A program made the translations under genes and the position numbers. A stretch of DNA of 64,000 nt from Albidovulum marisflavi. Its GTDB lineage: Bacteria; Pseudomonadota; Alphaproteobacteria; Rhodobacterales; Rhodobacteraceae. Below the pieces are notes generated by a model. It was given only the letters and a program-made list of their open reading frames with translations. It did not search any database and had not been told where the DNA came from. How positions within the stretch are numbered: position 1 is the stretch's first letter; every line of letters begins with the position of its first letter. The DNA is taken from NCBI RefSeq assembly GCF_025751435.1, contig NZ_JAOWKY010000001.1, forward strand, positions 124,001 to 188,000. The letters are read 5' to 3'. Shown here piece after piece: positions 7,840 to 16,528 of the stretch.

Positions 7840-8703
7840 TCAGACAGCGGCCTTGCGGCTTTCTTCCAGATAGATCTCGCGCAGACGGGTCGCGACCGAA
7901 CCCGGCGTACCGGACCCGAGCTTCGCTCCATCGATTTCCACCACCGGCATGACGAAGGCCGAGGCGGAGGTGATGAAGGCTTCATCCGCCGCCTTCGCCT
8001 CTTCCAGCGTGAAGGCGCGTTCCTCGACCGTCATCTGTGCCTCGCGCGCGAAGCGCAGCACGGCGGCGCGGGTGATGCCGTGCAGGATGTCGCTCGACAG
8101 GTCGCGGGTGATGATGCGTCCGTCCTTGACGATGTAGGCATTGTTCGATGTGCCTTCGGTCACGACGCCGTCTTCCACCAGCCAGGCATCGTCGACGCCT
8201 GCCTTCTTGGCCATCATCTTGCCCATCGAGGGGTACAGCAGTTGCACCGTCTTGATGTCCCGCCGCCCCCAGCGGATGTCGGGGATCGAGATCACGCGCC
8301 ACCCGGTCTTCGCGGCCGGGCTGTCCGCCAGTCCCGGCTTGGACTGGGTGAACAGCACGATCCCCGGTTTGACCACGGTCGGATCGGGAAAAACGAAATC
8401 CCGGTCGCCCGGGTTGCCGCGCGTGACCTGAAGATAGACCAGCCCGTCCTCGATCCCGTTCCGCGCCACCAGCTCGCGGTGGATCGTCAGGAGTTCTGCG
8501 TCCGTCACCGGACATCCCATGTCCAGTTCCGAGAGCGAACGGTGCAGCCGCGCCGTGTGGCCCGGAAAATCCAGAAGCTTGCCGCCCAGAACGCTTGTCA
8601 CCTCGTAGACCGCGTCCGCCATCAGGAACCCGCGGTCGAAGACGGACACCTTCGCCTCTTCCTCCGGCACGTAGTCCCCGTTCACATAGACGATGCGGCT
8701 CAT
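7840..8703 (-). CDS. dat: Class IV aminotransferase, D-amino-acid transaminase type
   Basis: 287 residues, pyridoxal-phosphate fold type IV. It opens MSRIVYVNGDYVPEEEAKVS with VFDRGFLMADAVYE, the class IV N-terminal pattern. The PLP lysine lies in RRDIKTVQLL, and the signature EGTSNNAYIV binds the cofactor phosphate. It resembles D-alanine/D-amino-acid transaminase more than IlvE because of length and N-terminus. Branched-chain or aminodeoxychorismate activity is the alternative. The ATG at 8701-8703 fits family starts. It converges on the small lipoprotein gene. Confidence 0.88.
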   Translation of the reverse strand: MSRIVYVNGDYVPEEEAKVSVFDRGFLMADAVYEVTSVLGGKLLDFPGHTARLHRSLSELDMGCPVTDAELLTIHRELVARNGIEDGLVYLQVTRGNPGDRDFVFPDPTVVKPGIVLFTQSKPGLADSPAAKTGWRVISIPDIRWGRRDIKTVQLLYPSMGKMMAKKAGVDDAWLVEDGVVTEGTSNNAYIVKDGRIITRDLSSDILHGITRAAVLRFAREAQMTVEERAFTLEEAKAADEAFITSASAFVMPVVEIDGAKLGSGTPGSVATRLREIYLEESRKAAV

Positions 8704-8947
8704 GTCGCGACTCCATTGGCGTGTTTGCCGTGTCATCCGCCCAAGGCGGTGCAAGGTCAAGCCCACAGGTCGTCTTGCTGCGATCTTCTTCGGTATAGCA
8801 GGGGCCGCTGGCGGCCCTCGACTCCCTCGGCAACGGATCGCAGGGGTCTGCCGGCCACATGTCCCGCGCCGGCGGCGCTGTTAACGAAACTGGTTTTGCG
8901 TCCGCGGCGGCGAAGTGATCAAGTGCAAGAAAACGAGGAAGCGCATG

Positions 8948-10378
8948 ATGCCCCTGACAATTCATCCGGTCCTGCTTTGCGGAGGTTCCGGAACGCGGCT
9001 CTGGCCGATTTCACGCAGGGGCTATCCCAAGCAGTTCGCCGACATCCTGGGCGGGACCAGCCTGTTCCACCGGACGGTCGAACGCCTGCGCGGCCCGGGT
9101 TTCGCCGAACCGGTCGTGGTTACCGGGGAAGACCTGCGCTTCATCGTGACCGAGCAACTGGCCGAGGCCAGTCAGGCTGCGGGCGCGATCCTGATCGAAC
9201 CTGACAGCCGCAATACGGCACCCGCGGTTCTTGCCGCCGCGCTCTGGGTGGCCAAGACGGATCCCGACGCCTTGATCCTGGTGGCGCCGTCCGACCACGT
9301 GATTGCAGATGACGCGGCATTCCGCGCGGCCTTGGCAGCCGCCGCAGACGCGGCCGCCGGCGGCGCGCTGGTCACGTTCGGGATCGAGCCGACGCGCGCC
9401 GAGACGGGCTACGGTTGGCTTGAACTCCGCTCGCCCGATGACAAGGCCGCGCGTTGCCCCCGGCCCCTGGTCCGCTTCGTCGAAAAACCCGCGCGCCCGC
9501 TCGCCGAACAGATGCTTTCAAGCGGCAGGTTTCTCTGGAATGCCGGGATCTTCCTGTTCTCGGTCACGGCGATCCTGAATGCCTATCGGCGCCAGGTGCC
9601 CGAGATGGTCGCCTGTGTCGAGGCCGCGGTTGCAGGGGCAGAGCGCGATCTGGGCTTCCTTCGGCTTGCGCAAGCGCCTTGGAGCAGGGTGCAGCCGGAG
9701 TCGATCGACTACGCGATCATGGAGCGCGAAGAAAACCTGGTGGTCATGCCATTCGGCGCGGGCTGGTCGGATCTTGGCGACTGGAAGACCGTCTGGCAGG
9801 AATCGCAACCCGATAACGACGGCAATGCGGTGTCCGGCAACGCGATCGCGATCGACTGCAGGGGATCGCTTCTGCGCTCTGAAAGCGAAGGGCAGGAACT
9901 GGTGGGCATCGGCCTTGACAACATCATCGCCGTGACGATGCCGGACGCCGTTCTGGTCGCGAACATGGCAGACCACCAGCGCGTGAGAGAAGCCGTGGAG
10001 GCCCTGAAGGATCGCGGCAAGGCCCAGGCTCAAGACTATCCACGCGCCCACCGCCCATGGGGCTGGTATGAAAGCCTGGCGACGGGCGCACGCTTTCAGG
10101 TCAAGCGCATCGTCGTCAAGCCGGGTGGCGCGCTCAGCCTTCAAAGCCACGCCCACAGGTCCGAACACTGGATCGTGGTCGAAGGCACCGCGCGCGTCAC
10201 GGTCGGGGACGAAGTCAGGCTGATTCCCGAAAACCAGTCGGTCTATATTCCGGCCAACACTGTTCACCGTATGCAAAATCCCGGAAAGGAAGATATGGTG
10301 CTGATCGAGGTTCAGACAGGCACCTACCTGGGCGAGGACGACATCGTTCGCTACGAAGACATTTATGCCCGAAAGTGA
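8948..10378 (+). CDS. Mannose-1-phosphate guanylyltransferase / mannose-6-phosphate isomerase
   Basis: 476 residues, type II bifunctional enzyme (AlgA/ManC/CpsB family) making GDP-mannose. The N-terminal nucleotidyltransferase has LLCGGSGTRLWPISR (about 8-22), then VEKP and SDLGDWKTVW. The C-terminal cupin isomerase domain has RPWGWYESL, SLQSHAHRSEHWIVVEG and the conserved NTVHRMQNPG. Two ATGs occur in tandem (8945, 8948). The second is 7 bases from GAGGAA, so I chose it. The phosphomannomutase gene follows after 23 bases: together they convert fructose-6-P/mannose-6-P to GDP-mannose for surface polysaccharide. Confidence 0.95.
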   Translation: MPLTIHPVLLCGGSGTRLWPISRRGYPKQFADILGGTSLFHRTVERLRGPGFAEPVVVTGEDLRFIVTEQLAEASQAAGAILIEPDSRNTAPAVLAAALWVAKTDPDALILVAPSDHVIADDAAFRAALAAAADAAAGGALVTFGIEPTRAETGYGWLELRSPDDKAARCPRPLVRFVEKPARPLAEQMLSSGRFLWNAGIFLFSVTAILNAYRRQVPEMVACVEAAVAGAERDLGFLRLAQAPWSRVQPESIDYAIMEREENLVVMPFGAGWSDLGDWKTVWQESQPDNDGNAVSGNAIAIDCRGSLLRSESEGQELVGIGLDNIIAVTMPDAVLVANMADHQRVREAVEALKDRGKAQAQDYPRAHRPWGWYESLATGARFQVKRIVVKPGGALSLQSHAHRSEHWIVVEGTARVTVGDEVRLIPENQSVYIPANTVHRMQNPGKEDMVLIEVQTGTYLGEDDIVRYEDIYARK

Positions 10379-10401
10379 TGATTTGAGTTTGGGGGACTGA
10401 C

Positions 10402-11901
10402 ATGACTCGTCGACCGATGTCGACCGTTCGGCCGAATACCTGGGAATTCCTGCGCGACGCGATGGTCTATCCCGCGGGCTTTAGGGAATACGACGCGCGC
10501 TGGAAATACCCCGACCAGATCAACCTTCCGGGCGTGACCGCGCTTGGCCTGGGGCTGGGAACCCAGATCAAGCGCCGCGGGCTGGAACCCACAATCGCGG
10601 TCGGTAACGACTATCGCGACTATTCCCTTGCCATCAAGCAGGCGCTGATGCTGGGCCTGATGCGGGCGGGCATCCGGGTCATGGACATCGGCCCGGCGCT
10701 GTCCCCGATGACCTACTTCGCGCAAGGGCACCTCGGGACCTCGGCCGTCGCCATGGTCACCGCCAGCCACAATCCGAACGGCTGGACTGGTGTGAAGATG
10801 GGGCTGGACTATCCGGTCACGCACGGCCCCGACGAGATGTCGGAGCTGCGCAACATGGTGTTGGGCGGCACATGGGACGAGGCGCCGGGCGGCTCCTACG
10901 AATTCGTGCAGGGCGTCGAGCAGGCCTACATGGACGACCTCGTGGGCGACTTCCGGCTGACCCGCCGCCTGAGGGTCGTGTGCGCCTGCGGGAACGGGAC
11001 GGCGGGACGCTTCGCACCCGATCTGCTGAAACGGATCGGCGCAGAGGTCATCCCGCTTCACACCGATCTTGATTACGCGTTTCCCAACTACAACCCGAAC
11101 CCCGAGGACATGCACATGCTGCACGACATGTCGCTCGTCGTGAAGGAAAGCGGCGCCGACCTTGCGCTTGGCTTCGATGGCGACGGGGACCGCTGCGGCG
11201 TCGTCGATGACGAAGGCGACGAAATCTTTGCGGACAAGGTGGGCCTGATCCTCGCCCGCAAGTATGCCGCCGAATATCCCGGCGCGAAGTTCGTCGTCGA
11301 CGTGAAGTCCACGGGTCTGTTCAGCGCCGATCCGGTGCTGAAGGAACTGGGGGCCACGACCGAATACTGGAAGACCGGCCACAGCTACATGAAGCGGCGT
11401 GTTCGCGAAACGGGCGCGCTGGCGGGGTTCGAGAAGTCGGGCCACTACTTCATCGCACCGCCCGTCGGCCGGGGGTTCGACTGCGGCCTGCGCGTCGCGG
11501 TCGAGATCTGCAAGCTGATGGAGGCCAACCACGACGCCCGGTTTTCGGACCTGAAGAAGGCGCTTCCGACCAGTTTCATCACGCCGACCATGTCGCCGTT
11601 CTGCCCGGACGAGGAAAAGTACCGGGTGCTGGACCGGATCATCGAACGCCTTCAGTCGCTGCACGCGCAGGGCGGCGATCTGGCCGGGCACAGGATGACC
11701 GGCATCATCACCGTGAACGGCGCGCGGGTCATGCTGGAACATGGCGGCTTCGCGCTGGTGCGGGCGTCGTCCAACACCCCGAACCTCGTGGTCGTTTGCG
11801 AAAGCCCTGACAGCCGTGATGACATGAAGGCGATCTTTGCGGCCCTTGACGCGATCATCCGCGAGCAGCCGGAGATCGGGGAATACGACCAGTCTCTCTG
11901 A
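10402..11901 (+). CDS. manB: Phosphomannomutase/phosphoglucomutase
   Basis: 499 residues of the alpha-D-phosphohexomutase family. The phosphoserine loop is TASHNPNG (Ser122), the magnesium loop is GFDGDGDRCG, and the sugar-binding loop is GFEKSGHYF. The C-terminal phosphate-binding domain has RASSNTPN. It interconverts mannose-6-P and mannose-1-P, feeding the guanylyltransferase encoded just upstream, with which it forms an operon. The closest family type is the longer alphaproteobacterial/AlgC-like form. Sugar specificity (mannose versus glucose) is inferred from the neighbour. Confidence 0.93.
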   Translation: MTRRPMSTVRPNTWEFLRDAMVYPAGFREYDARWKYPDQINLPGVTALGLGLGTQIKRRGLEPTIAVGNDYRDYSLAIKQALMLGLMRAGIRVMDIGPALSPMTYFAQGHLGTSAVAMVTASHNPNGWTGVKMGLDYPVTHGPDEMSELRNMVLGGTWDEAPGGSYEFVQGVEQAYMDDLVGDFRLTRRLRVVCACGNGTAGRFAPDLLKRIGAEVIPLHTDLDYAFPNYNPNPEDMHMLHDMSLVVKESGADLALGFDGDGDRCGVVDDEGDEIFADKVGLILARKYAAEYPGAKFVVDVKSTGLFSADPVLKELGATTEYWKTGHSYMKRRVRETGALAGFEKSGHYFIAPPVGRGFDCGLRVAVEICKLMEANHDARFSDLKKALPTSFITPTMSPFCPDEEKYRVLDRIIERLQSLHAQGGDLAGHRMTGIITVNGARVMLEHGGFALVRASSNTPNLVVVCESPDSRDDMKAIFAALDAIIREQPEIGEYDQSL

Positions 11902-11960
11902 AACCGGCTGGCGCTGCCATGAACTTGGCTTGCGCAGGTTTTTCTGCACCTGCGAAAGCC

Positions 11961-11987
11961 TTCTTGCATGCTGCAGCGCAATATAAT
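11961..11987 (+). promoter_or_regulatory. Candidate promoter for the malyl-CoA lyase gene
   Basis: A perfect TATAAT lies at 11982-11987, rare in this GC-rich DNA, with TTCTTG 15 bases upstream (11961-11966). It is about 48 bases before the start codon. Just upstream, 11935-11954 forms a small hairpin (CGCAGGT/ACCTGCG) that could end manB transcripts. Confidence 0.45.
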
Positions 11988-12034
11988 ATCCCCCTTTCAA
12001 CCAATTGCGAAACATCCTTGCGAGGGGAACCAGC

Positions 12035-12991
12035 ATGAGCTTCCGTCTTCAGCCCGCAGCACCCGCCCGCCCGAACCGTTGCCAGCTATTCGGCCCCGGT
12101 TCCCGCCCCGCGCTGTTCGAGAAGATGGCGGCTTCTGCTGCGGACGTGATCAACCTTGACCTCGAGGATTCGGTTGCCCCCGGCGACAAGGCCGAGGCGC
12201 GCCGCAACATCATCCAGGCCATCGGCGACGTGGACTGGGGCAACAAGCACCTTTCGGTCCGCATCAACGGGCTCGACACGCCATACTGGTATCGCGATGT
12301 CGTGGACCTGCTGGAACAATCCTCGGACCGTCTGGACCAGATCATGATCCCCAAGGTCGGCTGCGCGGCGGATGTCTATGCCGTCGACGCGCTGGTCACG
12401 GCCGTCGAGGCCGCGAAGGGGCGCAAGAAGCGCATCGCGCTTGAAGTCATCATCGAAACCGCCGCCGGCATCGCCCATGTCGAGGAGATCGCCGCCTCTT
12501 CCCCCCGCCTGCAGGCCATGAGCCTGGGTGCGGCGGACTTCGCGGCATCGATGGGGATGCAGACCACCGGAATCGGCGGAACGCAGGAAAACTACTACAT
12601 GGTGCGCGAGGGCGTGAAACACTGGTCCGATCCCTGGCACTGGGCGCAGGCCGCGATCGTCGCCGCCTGCCGCACGCATGGCGTCCTGCCCGTGGATGGC
12701 CCCTTCGGCGACTTTTCGGACGATGAGGGCTTTCTCGCGCAGGCGCGCCGATCGGCCACGCTGGGCATGGTCGGCAAGTGGGCGATCCACCCCAAGCAGA
12801 TCGCGCTTGCCAATGAGGTCTTTACCCCCTCCGAGGCGCAGGTGAGCGAGGCGCGCGAGATCCTGGCGGCGATGGAGGCCGCCAAGTCCGCGGGGCAGGG
12901 CGCCGCGACCTACAAGGGCCGTCTGATCGACATCGCTTCGATGCGGCAGGCCGAGGTGATCGTGCGGCAGGCCGAAATCATAGCCGGCTGA
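12035..12991 (+). CDS. mcl1: L-malyl-CoA/beta-methylmalyl-CoA lyase
   Basis: 318 residues of the HpcH/HpaI (CitE-like) family. Motifs: NRCQLFGPGSRPALFEKM, DVINLDLEDSVAP with the magnesium-binding acidic residues, MIPKVG, ALEVIIETAAGI, LGAADFAASMGM and KWAIHPKQIALANEVF. Length and motifs match Rhodobacter Mcl1, which cleaves beta-methylmalyl-CoA to glyoxylate and propionyl-CoA in the ethylmalonyl-CoA pathway and forms L-malyl-CoA from acetyl-CoA and glyoxylate. The ATG is 7 bases after GAGGGG. It lies just upstream of accA but with a likely separate promoter there. Confidence 0.9.
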   Translation: MSFRLQPAAPARPNRCQLFGPGSRPALFEKMAASAADVINLDLEDSVAPGDKAEARRNIIQAIGDVDWGNKHLSVRINGLDTPYWYRDVVDLLEQSSDRLDQIMIPKVGCAADVYAVDALVTAVEAAKGRKKRIALEVIIETAAGIAHVEEIAASSPRLQAMSLGAADFAASMGMQTTGIGGTQENYYMVREGVKHWSDPWHWAQAAIVAACRTHGVLPVDGPFGDFSDDEGFLAQARRSATLGMVGKWAIHPKQIALANEVFTPSEAQVSEAREILAAMEAAKSAGQGAATYKGRLIDIASMRQAEVIVRQAEIIAG

Positions 12992-13011
12992 AGGCCCCCA
13001 CGCCTCACGAG

Positions 13012-13042
13012 TTGCATTTTCCGGGACCTCGCTTCATATATC
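13012..13042 (+). promoter_or_regulatory. Candidate promoter for accA
   Basis: TTGCAT (13012-13017) followed at 17-19 bases by CATATA/TATATC (13035-13042). The spacing is slightly long. It lies 24 bases before the accA start. Confidence 0.35.
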
Positions 13043-13065
13043 CGGGGTCCTGAACGGAGTGTGAC

Positions 13066-14025
13066 ATGAACTATCTCGAGTTCGAAAAACCCCTGGCCGA
13101 GATCGAAGGCAAGGCCGAGGAATTGCGTGCGCTTGCCCGCAAGAACGAGGAGATGAATGTCGACAAGGAGGCCGCCGCCCTTGACAAGAAGGCGGCAGAG
13201 ATCCTGAAGGACCTGTACAAGAACCTTGACCCCTGGCGGAAATGTCAGGTCGCGCGCCATCCCGACCGCCCGCATTGCAAGGACTACATCGAGGCGCTCT
13301 TCACCGAGTTCACGACCCTTGCGGGCGACCGCAACTTTGCCGACGACCACGCGGTCATGGGCGGCATCGCGCGGTTCAACGACCAGCCCGTGGTCGTGAT
13401 CGGCCACGAAAAGGGCCACGACACCAAGACGCGCATCGAGCGCAACTTTGGCATGGCGCGACCCGAGGGGTATCGCAAGGCGATCCGGCTGATGGACATC
13501 GCACATCGCTTCGGCCTGCCGGTGGTGACGCTGGTCGACACGCCGGGCGCCTATCCCGGAAAGGGCGCCGAGGAACGCGGCCAGTCCGAGGCAATCGCCC
13601 GCGCCACGCAGAAATGCCTTGAAATCGGCGTGCCGCTGATCTCGATCATCATCGGCGAGGGCGGATCGGGTGGCGCCGTCGCCTTCGCGACCGCCAACCG
13701 CCTGGCGATGCTGGAACATTCCATTTATTCCGTGATCTCGCCCGAGGGCTGCGCCTCGATCCTGTGGAAGGACGCCGAGAAGATGCGCGAAGCCGCCGAG
13801 GCGCTGCGCCTGACGGCACAGGACCTTCTGAAGCTCGGCGTCATCGACCGGATCGTTCCCGAACCGCTTGGCGGTGCGCAGCGCGGCCGGCAGGAGGCGA
13901 TCGCGGCGGTCGGCAAGGCCATTGACTCGATGCTGAAAGAGCTGTCCGGCAAGAAACCCGCCGAACTGATCAAGGACCGGCGGCAGAAGTTCCTGGAAAT
14001 GGGCATGAAAAGCCTGGCGGCCTAG
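13066..14025 (+). CDS. accA: Acetyl-CoA carboxylase carboxyltransferase subunit alpha
   Basis: 319 residues, normal for AccA. With AccD it transfers CO2 from biotin-BCCP to acetyl-CoA, the first step of fatty-acid synthesis. It shows [20 protein letters not shown], an N-terminal helical region, [38 protein letters not shown] and the crotonase-fold glycine loop [12 protein letters not shown]. It ends KFLEMGMK. accD and accBC are not in the window. Confidence 0.97.
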   Translation: MNYLEFEKPLAEIEGKAEELRALARKNEEMNVDKEAAALDKKAAEILKDLYKNLDPWRKCQVARHPDRPHCKDYIEALFTEFTTLAGDRNFADDHAVMGGIARFNDQPVVVIGHEKGHDTKTRIERNFGMARPEGYRKAIRLMDIAHRFGLPVVTLVDTPGAYPGKGAEERGQSEAIARATQKCLEIGVPLISIIIGEGGSGGAVAFATANRLAMLEHSIYSVISPEGCASILWKDAEKMREAAEALRLTAQDLLKLGVIDRIVPEPLGGAQRGRQEAIAAVGKAIDSMLKELSGKKPAELIKDRRQKFLEMGMKSLAA

Positions 14026-14042
14026 CCCGTCGGGCTGAACGG

Positions 14043-14780
14043 TCAGCCGGGCAAGCTGAAGCCGGCTTCCTCCATCAGGCGGTTTGACGCGTCCTCGACC
14101 ACCGGTTCGATTTCGTTCATGAAGGCTTCGACACGCTTGCCTGCCGGGATGCGCGGCAGGAATTCCACGACCGCCAGTCCCGGCTTGCGCAGCAGGCCAT
14201 GCCGCGGCCAGAACACGCCGACATTGGTGGCCGCCGGCACGCAATCACGTTTCAGCTGCGCGTAGAGCACGCCGACCCCGACCTTGTAGGGCTTGTGCGC
14301 ACCGGCCGCGACGCGTGTGCCCTGCGGGTAGATGATCAGCTGGCCCGGAACGTCGGTGCGCGCGGCCTTGACCTCGGCCACCATCTTGCGCATCGCTTCG
14401 CCTCCACGACCGCGATCGACGGGGATGCAACCCAGACGTTTGGCGTACCAGCCCACGATCGGCGCCCAGAGAAGTTCCTTCTTCATGATGAACTTCGGCC
14501 GCGGCACCACCGAAATGATCAGGATGATGTCGAAAAAGCTCTGATGCTTTGCCGCGATCACGACTTCGTCCCGGGGGACCTCACCGCGGATTTCCGAACG
14601 CAGGCCCACGATCGCCGCCGCCGACCATCGGACCCATTTCGTGTAGCCATGAACCGCGCGGACCGCATTTTCCTTGCGCCAGATGACCGCCGGCAGCCAG
14701 GCCAGCGCGTAGACGGCCATCGCCAGGTACATCTGAAGGATGAAGATCAGGGAAAGCAGGTATTGCAGGGCAAGTCTCAT
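14043..14780 (-). CDS. plsC: 1-acyl-sn-glycerol-3-phosphate acyltransferase family protein
   Basis: 245 residues. An N-terminal membrane segment (about 8-34) is followed by the acyltransferase motif I HQSFFD (His79, Asp84), the substrate motif GCIPVDRGRGG and motif III YPQGTR. The enzyme acylates lysophosphatidic acid to phosphatidic acid, or a related lysolipid acceptor such as lyso-ornithine lipid (OlsA type). Context cannot decide between these. It lies 10 bases downstream of ftsX on the same strand, so it is probably cotranscribed with ftsE-ftsX, as is common in the order. Confidence 0.88.
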   Translation of the reverse strand: MRLALQYLLSLIFILQMYLAMAVYALAWLPAVIWRKENAVRAVHGYTKWVRWSAAAIVGLRSEIRGEVPRDEVVIAAKHQSFFDIILIISVVPRPKFIMKKELLWAPIVGWYAKRLGCIPVDRGRGGEAMRKMVAEVKAARTDVPGQLIIYPQGTRVAAGAHKPYKVGVGVLYAQLKRDCVPAATNVGVFWPRHGLLRKPGLAVVEFLPRIPAGKRVEAFMNEIEPVVEDASNRLMEEAGFSLPG

Positions 14781-14790
14781 GGTCGGCGCC

Positions 14791-15693
14791 TCATGCTTCG
14801 CTTTTCAACCGGCTGAGCGCGGCGGCGCGGGTCGCAAGCAGCGCCGTCACGGCCGCGACCGCGGGAACGCACAGCGGCCAGAGCCATTCGCGGCCGGAAA
14901 ATCCGAGATGGGCCAACACCTCGCCGTCCGCCACGACCGGCAGAAAGGCGACGGCCAGGGCTGCCAGGGCGGTTCCGGCCAGCGCGCCAGCCAGCGTGCG
15001 CAGCGTGAAGCGCCGAACGAACGCACGCGCGATCGTCACGTCCCGCGCGCCAATCAGGTGCAGCACGCGGATCACCTGGCCATTCGCCGCCAACGCCGCC
15101 TGAGCCGCGAGCGTCACCATCGCCGCGGTCGCCCCCCCGATCAGCGCCAGCGACACGATGGCAAGGCGTCTCAGGCCGATCGCGGTTTCGACCAGCGGCC
15201 TGCGCCAGCGCAGGTGGTCGTCAAGCTTCGCACCGGGCGCTTCCGCCTGCAGGCGCAGGGCCAGCCCCTCGGCGTCGAAGCCGTCGCGGGTAGTCGAAAC
15301 CTCGATCAGCCGCGGGATCGGCAGGGATGCAACCGGCAGATCGGGGCCGAACCAGGGAGCGAGAAGCGCCTGCGTCTCTTCCGCCGGGATCGCGCGCGCC
15401 TGCGTGACGCCCGGCGTCGTCGCCAGCACCTCAAGCACGCGCTTTACCTGCGTCTCCGCCTGCTCGGGCGCAGCCGAAACTCGCACGGTGGCTGTGTCCA
15501 GGAAAGCGGCCGACCAACTGTCGGCAAGCCGGTTGGCCGAAAAGGCCAGCGCAAGCGCAAAGACCGCCAAGAAGGCCATCGCCGCCGCCGTCATGAGCGT
15601 CAACTGCGCGCTTTGCCCCGCAGGGGGCACGATGCGGTCGATCCAGAGCGAAAGCACGGGGCGCTGCGCCAGCTGGACTAGAAACTGCTTCAC
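14791..15693 (-). CDS. ftsX: Cell division protein FtsX
   Basis: 300 residues, ABC-type permease partner of FtsE that signals to periplasmic peptidoglycan hydrolases at the septum. There is one N-terminal membrane span (about 31-53), then a periplasmic domain with the proline-rich FGPDLPVASLPIPRLIEV. Three C-terminal spans follow (near 175-200, 225-255 and 270-292), the usual four-span topology. The start is GTG at 15691-15693, overlapping the ftsE TGA as GTGA. Coupled translation with ftsE is therefore likely. Confidence 0.9.
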   Translation of the reverse strand: MKQFLVQLAQRPVLSLWIDRIVPPAGQSAQLTLMTAAAMAFLAVFALALAFSANRLADSWSAAFLDTATVRVSAAPEQAETQVKRVLEVLATTPGVTQARAIPAEETQALLAPWFGPDLPVASLPIPRLIEVSTTRDGFDAEGLALRLQAEAPGAKLDDHLRWRRPLVETAIGLRRLAIVSLALIGGATAAMVTLAAQAALAANGQVIRVLHLIGARDVTIARAFVRRFTLRTLAGALAGTALAALAVAFLPVVADGEVLAHLGFSGREWLWPLCVPAVAAVTALLATRAAALSRLKSEA

Positions 15694-16361
15694 AGGTCCG
15701 CCCCCGCAAGCTGAAGCTGCCTGTCCTTGATCCTAAGGACGCGCGCCGCGACCTGGGCCTTGGCGGTGCGAATCAGGTTCAGGTCGTGGGTTGCGATCAG
15801 GATCGTCTTTCCCATTCGGTTCAGCTCGATCAGCAGGGACAGGAGCCGCTGAGACATCTCCCAGTCAAGATTTCCGGTCGGCTCGTCGGCAAGGATGATT
15901 TCGGGGGATGTCACGATCGCTCGGGCCAGGGCGCCGCGCTGCCGTTCGCCGCCGGAAAGCTCGGGCGGCATGGCGTCGGCGCGCGACCGCAGCCCGACCC
16001 ATGCCAGAAGCTCGCGCAGTTCGTCGTCGACCACCGGCCGGCCCGCGACAACCAGTGGAAGCGCGAGGTTTTCCGAAAGCGGAAGATGGTCCAGGAACTC
16101 GCAGTCCTGGTGGACGATCCCGATCCGGCGGCGCATCCGCGCCAGCCCGTCACGCGAAAGCCTGGCCAGGTCCTCGCCGAAGGCGGAAAGGTGACCCGAA
16201 ACAGGACGAAGCTCTCCGTAGCAGAGCTTGAGGAAAGTCGTCTTCCCGGCGCCGGACGGGCCGGTCAGGAAGTGGAACGAACCGGGCGGCAACGTCAAGG
16301 TCATGCCGGAAAGCAGCATTCTGCCGGCATAACCATAGCTTGCGTCGCGCAATTCGATCAC
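15690..16361 (-). CDS. ftsE: Cell division ATP-binding protein FtsE
   Basis: 223 residues. Walker A GPSGAGKTT (34-42), Q-loop HQD, signature LSGGERQRGALARA, Walker B IILADEPTGNLD and switch ATHD are all present. I chose GTG 16359-16361 because FtsE proteins start with M-I-E-L and GGGGGA lies 5 bases upstream; the frame runs 30 codons further but lacks family similarity there. It works with FtsX at the division site. Confidence 0.93.
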   Translation of the reverse strand: MIELRDASYGYAGRMLLSGMTLTLPPGSFHFLTGPSGAGKTTFLKLCYGELRPVSGHLSAFGEDLARLSRDGLARMRRRIGIVHQDCEFLDHLPLSENLALPLVVAGRPVVDDELRELLAWVGLRSRADAMPPELSGGERQRGALARAIVTSPEIILADEPTGNLDWEMSQRLLSLLIELNRMGKTILIATHDLNLIRTAKAQVAARVLRIKDRQLQLAGADL

Positions 16362-16528
16362 CGTGTTCCCCCTGTCGCGGCGTGGCATTCCAGTCCCGGT
16401 GCCCGCCCGTTTGGCCGCCGCGCGTCGCAAATGCTTGGAACGCGGCGCCATGCTTGCTACAACAGGCCAACAACAAAGGCCAGAATGGCATTTTGAGTTC
16501 AGGTTTCGGCAGGTGATCGGGTGACAAG

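Noticed and set aside
10363-12036. Very long open frame on the minus strand across manB
   Set aside because: It is the shadow of the phosphomannomutase gene in GC-rich DNA; its translation is Arg/His/Val-rich with no motifs, while the plus-strand frame has the complete active site.
14023-14035. Small hairpin between accA and plsC as a terminator
   Set aside because: Only a 5-bp stem with 3-base loop and no T-run.
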